A stretch of 64,000 nucleotides of DNA, taken from assembly GCF_017310015.1 (NCBI RefSeq), contig NZ_CP022297.1:2294001-2358000 (forward strand). Reading direction: 5' to 3'. Below, in pieces: positions 20,976-29,653 of this stretch. The notes under the pieces are model-generated. The model saw only the letters and a program-made list of their open reading frames with translations, was not told the origin of the DNA and searched no databases. Position 1 is the first letter of the stretch. Each line of letters begins with the position of its first letter. This stretch comes from Marinobacterium iners (GTDB lineage Bacteria; Pseudomonadota; Gammaproteobacteria; Pseudomonadales; Balneatricaceae). A program made the position numbers and the translations under genes.

Positions 20976-21515
20976 CTATATCTTCTTAAAATAGTCAAAA
21001 GGCTCGTTGCAATCGTTGCACTGGAACAGCGCCTTGCAGGCGGTGGAGCCAAACTCGCTTATCCGACGGGTGTTGCGCGAGCCACAGTGCGGGCACTTGG
21101 CATGGGCATCCGGGGTCAGGCCATCCGCATCGATATCGGCATCTTCCGGCGGTGCCACGCCGTAGTTGCGCAGCTTGCGGCGTCCTTCCGGTGACATCCA
21201 CTCCGAACTCCAGGCCGGCGACAGCGTCATTTTGACTTCGACCTTGTCATAACCGTTTCGGTTGAGCTGAGCCACCACGTCATCGGTGATGGTGTTCATC
21301 GCCGGACAGCCGGAGTAAGTCGGAGTGATGGTGACCACAATACGGTCACCATCACGCTCCACGTCACGCAGAATCCCCAGATCCCAGATGCTCAGTACCG
21401 GGACTTCGGGATCCTTCACTTCATCGAGCAAATTCCAGAGTTCCTTTACGTCCGGGGCGTTGCGCTGTTGCAAACGGCGATACTGCTCTTCCGGCATCAG
21501 TGAGATTTCATTCAT
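20976..21515 (-). CDS. paaD: Phenylacetyl-CoA epoxidase maturation subunit PaaD
   Basis: A 179-residue protein with an N-terminal MIP18/DUF59 domain (about residues 20-100, with VKDPEVPVLSIWDLGILRDV and TYSGCPA) and a C-terminal zinc-ribbon-like tail with two CxxC pairs (CPHCGSRNT and CNDCNEPFDYF). PaaD is required for the epoxidase complex and is thought to help assemble its iron centre. It sits between paaC and paaE, 6 bp after the paaC stop, exactly as in known paa operons. Confidence 0.95.
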   Translation of the reverse strand: MNEISLMPEEQYRRLQQRNAPDVKELWNLLDEVKDPEVPVLSIWDLGILRDVERDGDRIVVTITPTYSGCPAMNTITDDVVAQLNRNGYDKVEVKMTLSPAWSSEWMSPEGRRKLRNYGVAPPEDADIDADGLTPDAHAKCPHCGSRNTRRISEFGSTACKALFQCNDCNEPFDYFKKI

Positions 21516-21521
21516 GGCGCG

Positions 21522-22286
21522 TTACCACTGGCATCCGGGGTGAGAGCGATGCACGATCTGCATCTCGGTCAACATGTGACCCAGATTCTCGGTGTGGTAG
21601 CCGGTACGACCACCACGTACGGCCCAGCTGTCTTCCGGTACGGTCAGAGTCGCTTCGGTCAGAATATCGTTGACCATCTTGTGCCACTCATCACGCAACT
21701 TGGATACGTCGACACCGATACCGTTGTCAGCCAGCAGTTGCTCGGTTTCATCCATGTCGAACATCTCGTGGGTGTAACCCCAGAGTGCATCCACGGCCTT
21801 TTGAGTACGCTTGTGGCTCTCTTCAGTACCATCACCCAAGCGCAGTACCCAATCGCGGCTGCGACGCAGGTGATACTTGGTTTCCTTGATCGCCTTGGAG
21901 GCGATTGCGGCCAGCGTTTTGTCCTTGGACTGCTCCAGATGCGGCAGCATGATGGTGTAGTACACATCCGCGAACAGCTGACGAACCTGAGAGTAGGCGA
22001 AATCACCCTTGGGCATTTCCATCAACAACAGGTTGCGGTATTCACGATCGCTGCGCATGTAGGCGAAGTCATCTTCGGTGCGACCATCGTTGGCCAGCTC
22101 GGCTGCATAGGTATAGAACATGCGAGCACGACCGATGTAGTCCAGTGCCACATTGCCGTAGGCGATGTCTTCTTCGAGGAACGGACCGTAGCTCACCCAC
22201 TCGGAGATACGGTGGCCCAGAACCACGGAGTCATCACCCAGACGGGTGGCATATTCAAGCGTTGCCGCCTTGATTGCGTCACTCAT
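21522..22286 (-). CDS. paaC: Phenylacetyl-CoA epoxidase structural subunit PaaC
   Basis: A 254-residue all-helical ferritin-like protein of the PaaA/PaaC family. The sequence has SYGPFLEEDIAYGNVALDYIGRA and the paired helices around FAYMRSDREYRNLLLMEMPKGDFA. PaaC pairs with PaaA in the epoxidase core but does not hold the di-iron site. The ATG at 22286 has GAGGAGATAG upstream. The spacing to paaB (19 bp) and paaD (6 bp) supports one transcript. Confidence 0.95.
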   Translation of the reverse strand: MSDAIKAATLEYATRLGDDSVVLGHRISEWVSYGPFLEEDIAYGNVALDYIGRARMFYTYAAELANDGRTEDDFAYMRSDREYRNLLLMEMPKGDFAYSQVRQLFADVYYTIMLPHLEQSKDKTLAAIASKAIKETKYHLRRSRDWVLRLGDGTEESHKRTQKAVDALWGYTHEMFDMDETEQLLADNGIGVDVSKLRDEWHKMVNDILTEATLTVPEDSWAVRGGRTGYHTENLGHMLTEMQIVHRSHPGCQW

Positions 22287-22305
22287 TACTCTATCTCCTC
22301 ACCAA

Positions 22306-22605
22306 TTACATGTTGTTGACGGGATCGGGCAGTACGTAATAAGTCGCGTGACGGTAGGGCTTGTCATCGTTCGGATCGTAGAAGCAATCCGCATCATCTT
22401 CCTGAGAGGCGCAGATGTCGCTGGACTTTACGACCCACAGGCTGACGCCTTCGCTGCGACGGGTGTAGCAGTCGCGGGCGTACTCCAGTGCCTGTTCAGG
22501 ATCTTCAGCGTGCAGACTGCCGACATGTTTGTGGTCCAGACCACGCTTGGAGCGTACGAAAACCTCAAACAGTTCCAGTTTTTCTGTTGGCTTTGTCATT
22601 TCCAA
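22306..22605 (-). CDS. paaB: Phenylacetyl-CoA epoxidase subunit PaaB
   Basis: A 99-residue protein, the usual size for PaaB, with the family phrases LFEVFVRSKRGLDHKHVGSL and EYARDCYTRRSEGVSLWVV. PaaB stabilises the large multimeric assembly of the PaaAC core. It begins 8 bp after the paaA stop with AGAGGT upstream, and precedes paaC. Confidence 0.95.
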   Translation of the reverse strand: MEMTKPTEKLELFEVFVRSKRGLDHKHVGSLHAEDPEQALEYARDCYTRRSEGVSLWVVKSSDICASQEDDADCFYDPNDDKPYRHATYYVLPDPVNNM

Positions 22606-22612
22606 TTACCTC

Positions 22613-23554
22613 TTAAGCTGCACGCTGTGCTTTTTTGGCGCGTTTCTTTTCGTTGTATGCAGTAATGGCGTCACGAACCCATTCGCCTTCATCGTGAGCG
22701 GCAACATGGTGCTCGATACGCTGACGGTTGCAGTGACCGTTACCGTTGATCACACTCCAGAACTCGTCCCAGTTCAGATCGCTGCTGTCGTAGTGGCCAC
22801 GCGCTTCGTTCCACTTGATGTTGGCGTCCGGGTGGTCAAGACCCAGCACTTCAATCTGCTTGACGGTCTGGTCAACAAATTTTTGGCGCAGATCGTCATT
22901 GGTCTCGCGCTTGATCTTCCACTCCATGGACTTCTGGGAGTGGGCAGATTCGGTGTCGTGCGGACCAAACATCATCAGGGCCGGCCAGTAAAAGCGATTC
23001 AGGGCGTCCTGAGCCATCGCCTTCTGTTCCGGAGAACCCTTGGCCAAAGCCAGCATGGCTTCATAGCCCTGACGCTGGTGGAAACTCTCTTCCTTACAGA
23101 TACGGATCATGCCGCGTGAGTACGGACCGTAAGAGGTACGCTGCAGGGATACCTGGTTCACGATGGCAGCACCATCAACCAGCCAACCTATCGCCGCTAC
23201 ATCAGCCCAGGTCAGGGTCGGGTAGTTGAAAATCGAGGAATACTTGGCTTTACCGGTCTGTAGCTGCTCGATCATTTCGGAACGAGAAATACCCAGGGTT
23301 TCGGCTGCGCTGTAGAGATAAAGGCCGTGTCCCGCTTCGTCCTGTACCTTGGACAGCAATACCGCCTTGCGGCGCAGAGACGGTGCACGGGTGATCCAGT
23401 TGCCTTCCGGCTGCATGCCGATCACTTCAGAGTGAGCGTGCTGAGAGATCTGACGGATCAGGTTCTTGCGGTACTCCGCAGGCATCCAGTCCTTGGGCTC
23501 GATCTTCTCTTCCGCTTCGATCTTACGCATGAAATTCTTTTCTTCGGGCGTCAT
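22613..23554 (-). CDS. paaA: Phenylacetyl-CoA epoxidase catalytic subunit PaaA
   Basis: A 313-residue ferritin-like di-iron monooxygenase subunit (E. coli PaaA has 309). The helices carrying the iron ligands are visible: KVQDEAGHGLYLYSAAETLG, the CKEESFHQRQGYEAM helix and the central RAPSLRRKAVLLSK. It epoxidises the aromatic ring of phenylacetyl-CoA with oxygen. ATG 23554 is chosen because GGAGA lies 8 nt upstream and the MTPEEKNFMRK start is typical; the frame extends 29 unsupported codons upstream. It is the first gene of paaABCDE. The genes for ring opening and beta-oxidation are not in this window, so they must be elsewhere. Confidence 0.96.
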   Translation of the reverse strand: MTPEEKNFMRKIEAEEKIEPKDWMPAEYRKNLIRQISQHAHSEVIGMQPEGNWITRAPSLRRKAVLLSKVQDEAGHGLYLYSAAETLGISRSEMIEQLQTGKAKYSSIFNYPTLTWADVAAIGWLVDGAAIVNQVSLQRTSYGPYSRGMIRICKEESFHQRQGYEAMLALAKGSPEQKAMAQDALNRFYWPALMMFGPHDTESAHSQKSMEWKIKRETNDDLRQKFVDQTVKQIEVLGLDHPDANIKWNEARGHYDSSDLNWDEFWSVINGNGHCNRQRIEHHVAAHDEGEWVRDAITAYNEKKRAKKAQRAA

Positions 23555-23737
23555 CGTTCTGCTCTCCGATCTTGGTTCATTCTGTCGCACTGTGTAACTT
23601 ATTTCTCTAAGCCAGAGTGTTTTTTGTATCGCTCTAGCCACTTACAGCCTGTTTAGCTGTACCGCTTCAGGCACAGATACAACAGGATACGCTCACCAAC
23701 ATGCGATGGATTAAATGTACTACCAAATCTACTTAAA

Positions 23738-23777
23738 TGATACATAAAAACAAAACTTTTTTTGAATTAGTGTATCA
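23738..23777. promoter_or_regulatory. Candidate operator upstream of paaA (spaced dyad)
   Basis: In the 407-bp gap between paaA and the phosphatase gene, TGATACA (23738-23744) and its exact inverse TGTATCA (23771-23777) are separated by 26 bp. The E. coli PaaX operator is described as two inverted hexamers 26-28 bp apart, so the architecture matches a paa repressor site although the half-site bases differ. Further GTATC/GATAC half-sites lie at about 23,625-23,690 between this dyad and paaA. No paaX or paaR gene is in the window. I could not fix a promoter; the rest of the gap shows no gene. Confidence 0.45.
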
Positions 23778-23961
23778 CTTGAAGCAATGATACTGCGGGT
23801 GCAGTCATACGGATCAGTCTAGTCAATAAATACGACAAGTGAGGGCGTAGCTCCGAGTCAATGCTGAAATTGATTCACGTCAGTTAAGGTATCGCCGAAC
23901 AGATACTGCAGATGTGCCGAAAACGACTTGAGTTCAAGAGTGACACCGCACCGATTGCGGT

Positions 23962-24708
23962 TCAGTGAGCTGAAATCACAAACAATTCGCTGAGTTCGAT
24001 CGCCGTAATACGCGGGTTATGAGTACGGCTTTCAGGCTTCAGCGGCTGTTCAAACAACGCAGCCCCCGTATCAATATATATGCCGTTGCCACGTCGCTCG
24101 ACCCTTGGCACAACCACATGGCCATGTACCGTCAGGTCGATCCCCTCCACATGGTGGACAAATTCAGGCTGCTTAATGGGGCGTTCCCACAACAAGGCTT
24201 CCTGCAACGCAGGCTCAAACGGTAGCCTCAGGGCGAGGTCTTCCCATTCATCCAGCGGGAAGGTGCTGTGTGAGATGCCGATTCTGCGCCCATCACCCAC
24301 CTCAAGCTCAATTACCCAGGGCATTTGCTCTGCCAGCATCTCAGCATGCTGGCGCAGCTTGGCATGGCGAGCAAAGTAGTGTTCCGGACCGGTGCCCAAC
24401 CAAGCTCTGCCGCCGTATCGCAGCCATGTTTCCACATCCACCGCCTCAGGCTGTTTCAGCCAGTTGAACAATATTTGCTCGTGATTTCCGCGCACCGCAA
24501 AAAACCAGGGCTCTTGAGTCAACAGCAGGCAACGTTCTGAATCCGGCCCTCGATTGATCAAGTCCCCTACTGAAAACAGCCGATCCCGGGCAGGGTCAAA
24601 ACAGACCGCCTCCAGCTCAGCCATTAAGGGCCCGTACCAGCCGTGAATATCACCCACCACAAAATCGCGCCCACGCTGATTAGCTGCCACATGCTGGATT
24701 ACATTCAT
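23962..24708 (-). CDS. PPP-family serine/threonine protein phosphatase
   Basis: A 248-residue metallophosphatase with the complete PPP signature set: GDIHG near residue 22, GDLINRGPDS near 48, RGNHE near 74, then a histidine in ISHSTFP and HGHVVVP near 195. This is the layout of E. coli PrpA/PrpB and lambda phosphatase, enzymes with two metal ions in the active site that remove phosphate from Ser/Thr (sometimes Tyr/His) residues, or in some relatives cleave dinucleotide polyphosphates. It is not an ApaH by length or C terminus. It is monocistronic, with a TG-rich region and the paa regulatory gap downstream. The in vivo substrate is unknown. Confidence 0.88.
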   Translation of the reverse strand: MNVIQHVAANQRGRDFVVGDIHGWYGPLMAELEAVCFDPARDRLFSVGDLINRGPDSERCLLLTQEPWFFAVRGNHEQILFNWLKQPEAVDVETWLRYGGRAWLGTGPEHYFARHAKLRQHAEMLAEQMPWVIELEVGDGRRIGISHSTFPLDEWEDLALRLPFEPALQEALLWERPIKQPEFVHHVEGIDLTVHGHVVVPRVERRGNGIYIDTGAALFEQPLKPESRTHNPRITAIELSELFVISAH

Positions 24709-24894
24709 AACATTCCCGCTCCCTGATGATCGACATCAACGCTCTTCGCCGCGCTGCTATTGGCTAATGTGCCACATTCACGCTTTATTGATCCAGATCC
24801 GTATACGCCCGTGGCTGCAGCTCTACACTCGAAACATGATTCATTTTCGAACAAGACCTTTAATAAAAAATATCATCTTGTCATGGAGCGCCCA

Positions 24895-26760
24895 ATGACC
24901 GCCGCCGAACAGGTACGTAACCCACAGGCCATATTCATTTCCGGCAACGAAGCGGTAGCGATGGCTGCCCGCGATGCCGATTGCCGTGTGGCAGCAGCCT
25001 ACCCCGGGACACCATCCACCGAAATACTGGAATATCTATCAGCCTATCCAACGGTCTACTCAGAGTGGTCGATCAACGAAAAGGTGTCACTTGAGGTCGC
25101 AATTGGCGCTTCGCTGGCCGGAAGCCGGGCCCTTTGCGCCATGAAGCACGTCGGACTCAACGTGGCATCCGATGCTTTGATGACTCAAACACTGATTGGC
25201 GCGGTTGGCGGACTGGTCATTGCAGTGGCGGATGATGTGGGGCTCTCTTCCTCACAGAATGAGCAAGACTCTCGCTACTGGGGTCGGTTCGCCCATATTC
25301 CGGTGCTTGAGCCTTGTGACGCGCAGGAAGCCTACAGCATGACCCGCTTTGCTTTCAGCCTGTCAGAACAGTTTTCAGTACCCGTGCTGCTGCGCCTAAC
25401 CACCCGTATCTGCCACGTAAAGGGACTGGTCCGAACCGATGCGTCCGAAAAAACGGTTGCACGGTTCTTCAATAAGGACAGCAGCCGCTACGTAATGGTG
25501 CCGGGCAACGCACGCAACCGCATACCGTTGATGATGCAACGCGATAAAGAGTTGGCGCAATTTTCAGAAAGCTGTGAACTGAACCGGTTCGAGCCAGGCC
25601 AGGATCGGCGGATTGGCTTTGTCACCTCGGGAGCCGCCTATTGCCATGTACGCGAAACATTTCCGGAAGCTCCCGTTCTGAAGCTTGGGCTTAGCCACCC
25701 CGCCCCCATTGAAACAATCAGAGCCTTTGCCCAAGAGGTTGACCAGCTTATTGTGGCAGAAGAGGTCGAACCCCTGCTCGAAACCGAGTTGAAAGCGGCC
25801 GGCATCCAGCTCAGCGGTAAGGATATCCTGCCCCGTATCGGAGAACTGACACCTTCCGTACTAAGGCCCGCATTGGCCCAGCTCACCGGTGACACCTGCA
25901 CCACTGCCCCTGCCACTCAAAACGACCTGTTTCCGCGCCCACCAACCCTGTGCGTCGCCTGCCCTCACATGGGCATCTACTACTGCCTCGCACACGTTAA
26001 AAACACCATTATCTCCGGCGACATCGGTTGCTACACGCTGGGGGCCGGCCAGCCATGGAATGCACTGGATACCTGCATCAGCATGGGGGCTTCACTAAGC
26101 GTTGCCCAAGGGATCGACAAGGGGCGCAGTGAAGCGGATCAAAACAAGAATGTCATTGCGGTCATCGGCGATTCCACATTCCTGCATATGGGTATGCAGG
26201 GACTGCTGGACATCACCTACAACCGTGGCAACGTTACCATCCTGCTGCTGGACAACCGAGCAGTTGGGATGACCGGTGGACAGAACGCTCCCTCTTCAGG
26301 CCTTGATCTTCATGGCGAGGAAACCATACAGGTAGATTTCAGAAAGCTGTGTGAGGCCCTGGGTGTCAAACCAGCGCGAATCCATGAGGTAAACCCATAT
26401 GAACTGCCTGTACTGTTCAAGGCGTTGCGCGAAGAGGTCAAACAAACCGGGCCGTCGGTCATCATCACCAATCAGCCCTGCGTCCTTACCGAGCGTTACC
26501 GACAACAACCGGTTCTGGCGGTAGATGCCGACAGGTGTACCGGCTGCAGCAACTGCCTTGATGTAGGCTGCCCGGCCATTCTGGTTGAACGGCGTGAAAC
26601 GGTGATCAAACCCAACGGTCGTGAAAAGCAACTGGCATTCGTGAAAATCGACAGCGCAGCCTGTACCGGATGCAATCTTTGCATCAACACCTGCGGCCCG
26701 GATGCCATCATTCCGCTAAGCCGCGACAGCCGAATCAATGCCGTGGAGGTAAGTGCATGA
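24895..26760 (+). CDS. iorA: Indolepyruvate ferredoxin oxidoreductase, alpha subunit
   Basis: A 621-residue protein with, in order, a pyruvate:ferredoxin oxidoreductase-like N-terminal domain (NEAVAMAARDADCRVAAAYP, SEWSINEKVSLEVAIGASLAG), a thiamine diphosphate-binding domain (GDIGCYTLGAGQPW, VIGDSTFLHMG) and a C-terminal double 4Fe-4S ferredoxin domain (CTGCSNCLDVGCP and CTGCNLCINTCGP). It decarboxylates aryl pyruvates such as indolepyruvate and phenylpyruvate to aryl-acetyl-CoA, passing electrons to ferredoxin. The ATG at 24895 has GGAG 7 nt upstream; 45 upstream codons remain open but are unlike the family. It overlaps iorB by 4 bp. Phenylpyruvate oxidation would yield phenylacetyl-CoA, the substrate of the paa operon next door. 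Confidence 0.94.
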   Translation: MTAAEQVRNPQAIFISGNEAVAMAARDADCRVAAAYPGTPSTEILEYLSAYPTVYSEWSINEKVSLEVAIGASLAGSRALCAMKHVGLNVASDALMTQTLIGAVGGLVIAVADDVGLSSSQNEQDSRYWGRFAHIPVLEPCDAQEAYSMTRFAFSLSEQFSVPVLLRLTTRICHVKGLVRTDASEKTVARFFNKDSSRYVMVPGNARNRIPLMMQRDKELAQFSESCELNRFEPGQDRRIGFVTSGAAYCHVRETFPEAPVLKLGLSHPAPIETIRAFAQEVDQLIVAEEVEPLLETELKAAGIQLSGKDILPRIGELTPSVLRPALAQLTGDTCTTAPATQNDLFPRPPTLCVACPHMGIYYCLAHVKNTIISGDIGCYTLGAGQPWNALDTCISMGASLSVAQGIDKGRSEADQNKNVIAVIGDSTFLHMGMQGLLDITYNRGNVTILLLDNRAVGMTGGQNAPSSGLDLHGEETIQVDFRKLCEALGVKPARIHEVNPYELPVLFKALREEVKQTGPSVIITNQPCVLTERYRQQPVLAVDADRCTGCSNCLDVGCPAILVERRETVIKPNGREKQLAFVKIDSAACTGCNLCINTCGPDAIIPLSRDSRINAVEVSA

Positions 26761-27353
26761 GCTACGTAACCAATATACTGGTGGCCGGAATTGGCGGACA
26801 AGGCGTCATGACCGCTGCGGACATTATTGCTCAGACTGCCATTCGCGCCGGCCATGATGTGAAAAAGACAGAGGTAGCAGGCATGGCACAGCGCGGTGGT
26901 GTTGTAACCTCCCACGTCCGCTTTGGTGAGCACGTGTACTCCCCTTCCATCACACCCGGACACGCCGACTTGCTACTGGCGTTCGAGCCAGCTGAGGCAC
27001 TGCGCTGGGCGGGACATCTGCGCACAGGTGCAGCTGCACTGGTAAACACCTTTGCACAAACTCCACCGGTTGTATCTTTAGGGTTGTTTGAATATCCGGA
27101 TGCACCACTGGAACAGCTGGCCCGGTATCCGATTAGCGTCAGCAGCTTGAATGCCGGGGATATGGCCATTGGCATGGGGGATCGTCGATTGGTAAACAGC
27201 CTGATGCTCGGTGCCGCAGCCAGACATCTGCCTTTCGACAGCGGCTTGCTGAAACAGGCTTTGCTGGACCGTTTTGCCAACAAGGGTGGAAAAATGCTGA
27301 CTCTTAATGAGCAGGCATTTGATGCCGGTTACAGAGAACCTGGAAAGATATAA
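26757..27353 (+). CDS. iorB: Indolepyruvate ferredoxin oxidoreductase, beta subunit
   Basis: A 198-residue protein of the pyruvate:ferredoxin oxidoreductase gamma type, with the N-terminal glycine-rich GIGGQGVMTAADIIAQ and the conserved KKTEVAGMAQRGGVVTSHVRFG. It completes the two-subunit enzyme with IorA. The start ATG overlaps the iorA stop in an ATGA junction, with GGAGG upstream inside iorA, so translation is coupled. It converges on the tRNA operon with only 5 bp between its stop and the tRNA-Ala 3' end; no separate terminator is visible. Confidence 0.94.
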   Translation: MSYVTNILVAGIGGQGVMTAADIIAQTAIRAGHDVKKTEVAGMAQRGGVVTSHVRFGEHVYSPSITPGHADLLLAFEPAEALRWAGHLRTGAAALVNTFAQTPPVVSLGLFEYPDAPLEQLARYPISVSSLNAGDMAIGMGDRRLVNSLMLGAAARHLPFDSGLLKQALLDRFANKGGKMLTLNEQAFDAGYREPGKI

Positions 27354-27358
27354 GAGGA

Positions 27359-27434
27359 TGGTGGAGCCTAGCGGGATCGAACCGCTGACCTCAACACTGC
27401 CAGTGTTGCGCTCTCCCAGCTGAGCTAAGGCCCC
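27359..27434 (-). tRNA. tRNA-Ala (GGC)
   Basis: The minus strand gives a 76-nt cloverleaf with encoded CCA. The acceptor is GGGGCCT, the D-arm TTAGCTCAGCTGGG and the T-arm GCGGTTCGATCCCGC. The anticodon arm CAACA-CTGGCAG-TGTTG has GGC at the anticodon position. It is the last gene of a three-tRNA transcript and is identical to the copy at 27552. Confidence 0.97.
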
Positions 27435-27459
27435 ACAATCAGGCGAATGCCTGTAAAAA

Positions 27460-27535
27460 TGGCGTCCCATAGGGGGTTCGAACCCCTGTTACCGCCGTGA
27501 AAGGGCGGTGTCCTAGGCCACTAGACGAATGGGAC
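27460..27535 (-). tRNA. tRNA-Glu (TTC)
   Basis: A 76-nt cloverleaf with encoded CCA. The acceptor is GTCCCAT, the anticodon arm CCGCC-CTTTCAC-GGCGG contains TTC and the T-arm is CAGGGGTTCGAACCCCCTA. It lies between the two tRNA-Ala copies, next to gltX, the gene for the enzyme that charges it. Confidence 0.97.
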
Positions 27536-27551
27536 GCAGTGTATGACGATT

Positions 27552-27627
27552 TGGTGGAGCCTAGCGGGATCGAACCGCTGACCTCAACACTGCCAGTGTT
27601 GCGCTCTCCCAGCTGAGCTAAGGCCCC
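27552..27627 (-). tRNA. tRNA-Ala (GGC), second identical copy
   Basis: The same 76-nt sequence as the tRNA at 27359, with encoded CCA. It is the first gene after the promoter at 27647-27675, so the transcript order is Ala-Glu-Ala. Confidence 0.97.
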
Positions 27628-27646
27628 TCGTCAAAGGACGGGGCGT

Positions 27647-27675
27647 ATAGTAATGGCCCCACCCTGTGCTGTCAA
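27647..27675 (-). promoter_or_regulatory. Sigma-70 promoter of the tRNA operon
   Basis: On the minus strand there is a perfect -35 TTGACA (27675-27670), a 17-bp spacer and -10 TACTAT (27652-27647), followed by a GC-rich discriminator (ACGCCCCGTCC), the hallmark of stable-RNA promoters under stringent control. The first tRNA begins 19 bp after the -10 box. Confidence 0.88.
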
Positions 27676-27715
27676 ACGTTTTCTTGCAGTAAATTTGACA
27701 ATTTGCACAACTGAA

Positions 27716-29200
27716 TCAGTCAGTTAGCGCCTTGTATTCCTTTTCGAGACGCTTGGTTTCCTTCTTGGACGGCGTACCCACTACTTCAAGCGCATGGCGC
27801 AGACGGGCGCGGCTCATATCCGGTCCCAAAATAGACATGGCATCCACCACTGAAACACTTTGTGCCGTACCGGATATGGCTACGAACAGCGGGAACAGGA
27901 AATCACGAATTTTGATTTCCATACCATCGGCCAGTTGTTTCAACTCGGCGAACAGGCTGTCACGGTCCCAATGGCCTTGCTGATCCATATGCCAAACACT
28001 GAACTGCAGGATGCGACGCACCTCATCAAGCTCGATTTTCTTGTGCTCAAAATCCGCCTCGGTGATCGACAGCATTCCACTGAGGAAGAACCCAGCCAGC
28101 GGCGCGATGTCAGTAAATTTCTCGACGCGTGGCTGAATCAGCGGAATGATCTGCGCCAGATACTCGGGGTTCAACGCCCACTTCTGTACCTGTGCCGCAA
28201 ACTGCTCTGGGCTCAGCTCTTCACGAATCCAAAGGCCATTGAGCCAGCTCAGCTTTTCCTGATCGAATACGGGCCCGCCCAAAGACACACGCTGAATATC
28301 GAAGTTCGCAAACATCTCGTCACGGTTGAACTTTTCACGCTCATCCGGCATGGACCAACCCATGCGACCGAGATAGTTCAGCAGCGCTTCCGGCAGGTAG
28401 CCCATGCGCTGATAGTACAGAATGCTGGTCGGGTTCTTGCGCTTGGACAGCTTGGATTTGTCCGGGTTGCGCAGCAGCGGCATGTGGCACAACTGCGGCA
28501 TCTCCCAACCAAAGTACTGGTACAGCAGCTTGTGCTTGGGTGCTGAGTTGATCCACTCTTCGCCACGAATCACGTGAGTGATCTGCATTAGATGGTCATC
28601 GACTACGTTGGCCAGATGGTAGGTCGGCATGCCATCGGACTTGAGCAGAATCTGAGCATCAACCTGCCCCCAATCCAGCTCGATCGGGCCGCGCAGCATG
28701 TCGTCAATCACACAGACACCCTCTTCGGGCACCTTCATGCGGACCACATAGGGCATTCCCGCCGCCATGCGACGCTCGACTTCGTCCTGCGGCAACTCAA
28801 GGTCACTCTGTTTCAGTGCTGTATGCTTGCCATCGGCACGACGAGTTTCGCGCAGCTCATCCAGCTCCTCTGCGTTACGGAAGCAGAGAAACGCCGTGCC
28901 CTCTTCCACCAGACGCATGGCAAAGTCCTTGTACATATCCTTACGTTCGCTCTGGCGATAAGGACCATGTGGACCGCCCACGTCTGGGCCTTCGTCCCAC
29001 TCCAGCCCCAGCCAGCGCAACGAGTCCAGGATCGCCTGTTCAGACTCGGCCGTACTGCGGGTTTGGTCGGTATCTTCAATACGCAGAATGAACTGACCGC
29101 CATGCTGACGGGCAAAAGCGAGGTTAAACAGTGCAATATAGGCGGTGCCTACGTGGGGATCGCCAGTAGGTGACGGTGCTACACGGGTACGAACAGTCAT
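27716..29200 (-). CDS. gltX: Glutamyl-tRNA synthetase
   Basis: A 494-residue class I synthetase. The HIGH-type motif is PSPTGDPHVGTAYIAL at the N terminus and the KMSKS-type motif is KLSKRKN near residue 253; the remainder matches the bacterial GluRS anticodon-binding region. It attaches glutamate to tRNA-Glu. The tRNA-Glu gene lies directly downstream on the same strand but has its own promoter. ATG 29200 opens the typical MTVRTRVAPSPTGDPH N terminus. Confidence 0.97.
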   Translation of the reverse strand: MTVRTRVAPSPTGDPHVGTAYIALFNLAFARQHGGQFILRIEDTDQTRSTAESEQAILDSLRWLGLEWDEGPDVGGPHGPYRQSERKDMYKDFAMRLVEEGTAFLCFRNAEELDELRETRRADGKHTALKQSDLELPQDEVERRMAAGMPYVVRMKVPEEGVCVIDDMLRGPIELDWGQVDAQILLKSDGMPTYHLANVVDDHLMQITHVIRGEEWINSAPKHKLLYQYFGWEMPQLCHMPLLRNPDKSKLSKRKNPTSILYYQRMGYLPEALLNYLGRMGWSMPDEREKFNRDEMFANFDIQRVSLGGPVFDQEKLSWLNGLWIREELSPEQFAAQVQKWALNPEYLAQIIPLIQPRVEKFTDIAPLAGFFLSGMLSITEADFEHKKIELDEVRRILQFSVWHMDQQGHWDRDSLFAELKQLADGMEIKIRDFLFPLFVAISGTAQSVSVVDAMSILGPDMSRARLRHALEVVGTPSKKETKRLEKEYKALTD

Positions 29201-29281
29201 GATGGTGACTCGATCCTGTAATGGGGTGAGTTAAACGCGGCATTATAACGCGCAAGGCAGGCAGGCTGCCATGCAGGAGCG

Positions 29282-29653
29282 TCAGCTGAAGTTGTCCCAG
29301 GCGATACCGCCCCAGATCAAAGCCGTAACGAACAGCGCCAGCAACACCGCTGCCGATCCAAGATCCTTGGCCAGGCCGGCCAAAGCATGGAACTCGGTAC
29401 CGGCACGGTCGACCACCGCTTCTATGGCAGTATTGATCAGCTCCATGATCAGCACAAACAGCAGTGAGCTGATCAAAAGTCCCAGCTGCAAGCCGGATTG
29501 AGCCAGCCAGAATGCCAGTGGCAACAGCAATGCTGCCGCCCACAGCTCATACCGAAATGCCGGCTCACTGCGATAGGCGGCTCGCAGCCCCTTGATTGAA
29601 TAGCGGGTGGCGTAATAAAACCTCGCCAGCCCCGTGGTTTTGGTTATGATCAT
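29282..29653 (-). CDS. dgkA: Diacylglycerol kinase
   Basis: A 123-residue integral membrane enzyme with three membrane helices, the usual size. The signature EAVVDRAGTEFHALAGLAKD and the preceding ELINTAIE carry the catalytic glutamates. It phosphorylates diacylglycerol to phosphatidic acid, recycling diacylglycerol released when phosphoethanolamine or membrane-derived oligosaccharide headgroups are transferred. It overlaps the phosphoethanolamine transferase gene by 4 bp. That pairing makes metabolic sense, because the transferase produces diacylglycerol from phosphatidylethanolamine. Confidence 0.95.
   Translation of the reverse strand: MIITKTTGLARFYYATRYSIKGLRAAYRSEPAFRYELWAAALLLPLAFWLAQSGLQLGLLISSLLFVLIMELINTAIEAVVDRAGTEFHALAGLAKDLGSAAVLLALFVTALIWGGIAWDNFS

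Noticed and set aside
27628..27646. GC-rich inverted repeat just upstream of the first tRNA-Ala
   Set aside because: Considered as a terminator of gltX, but it lies in the promoter discriminator of the tRNA operon and has no T-run.
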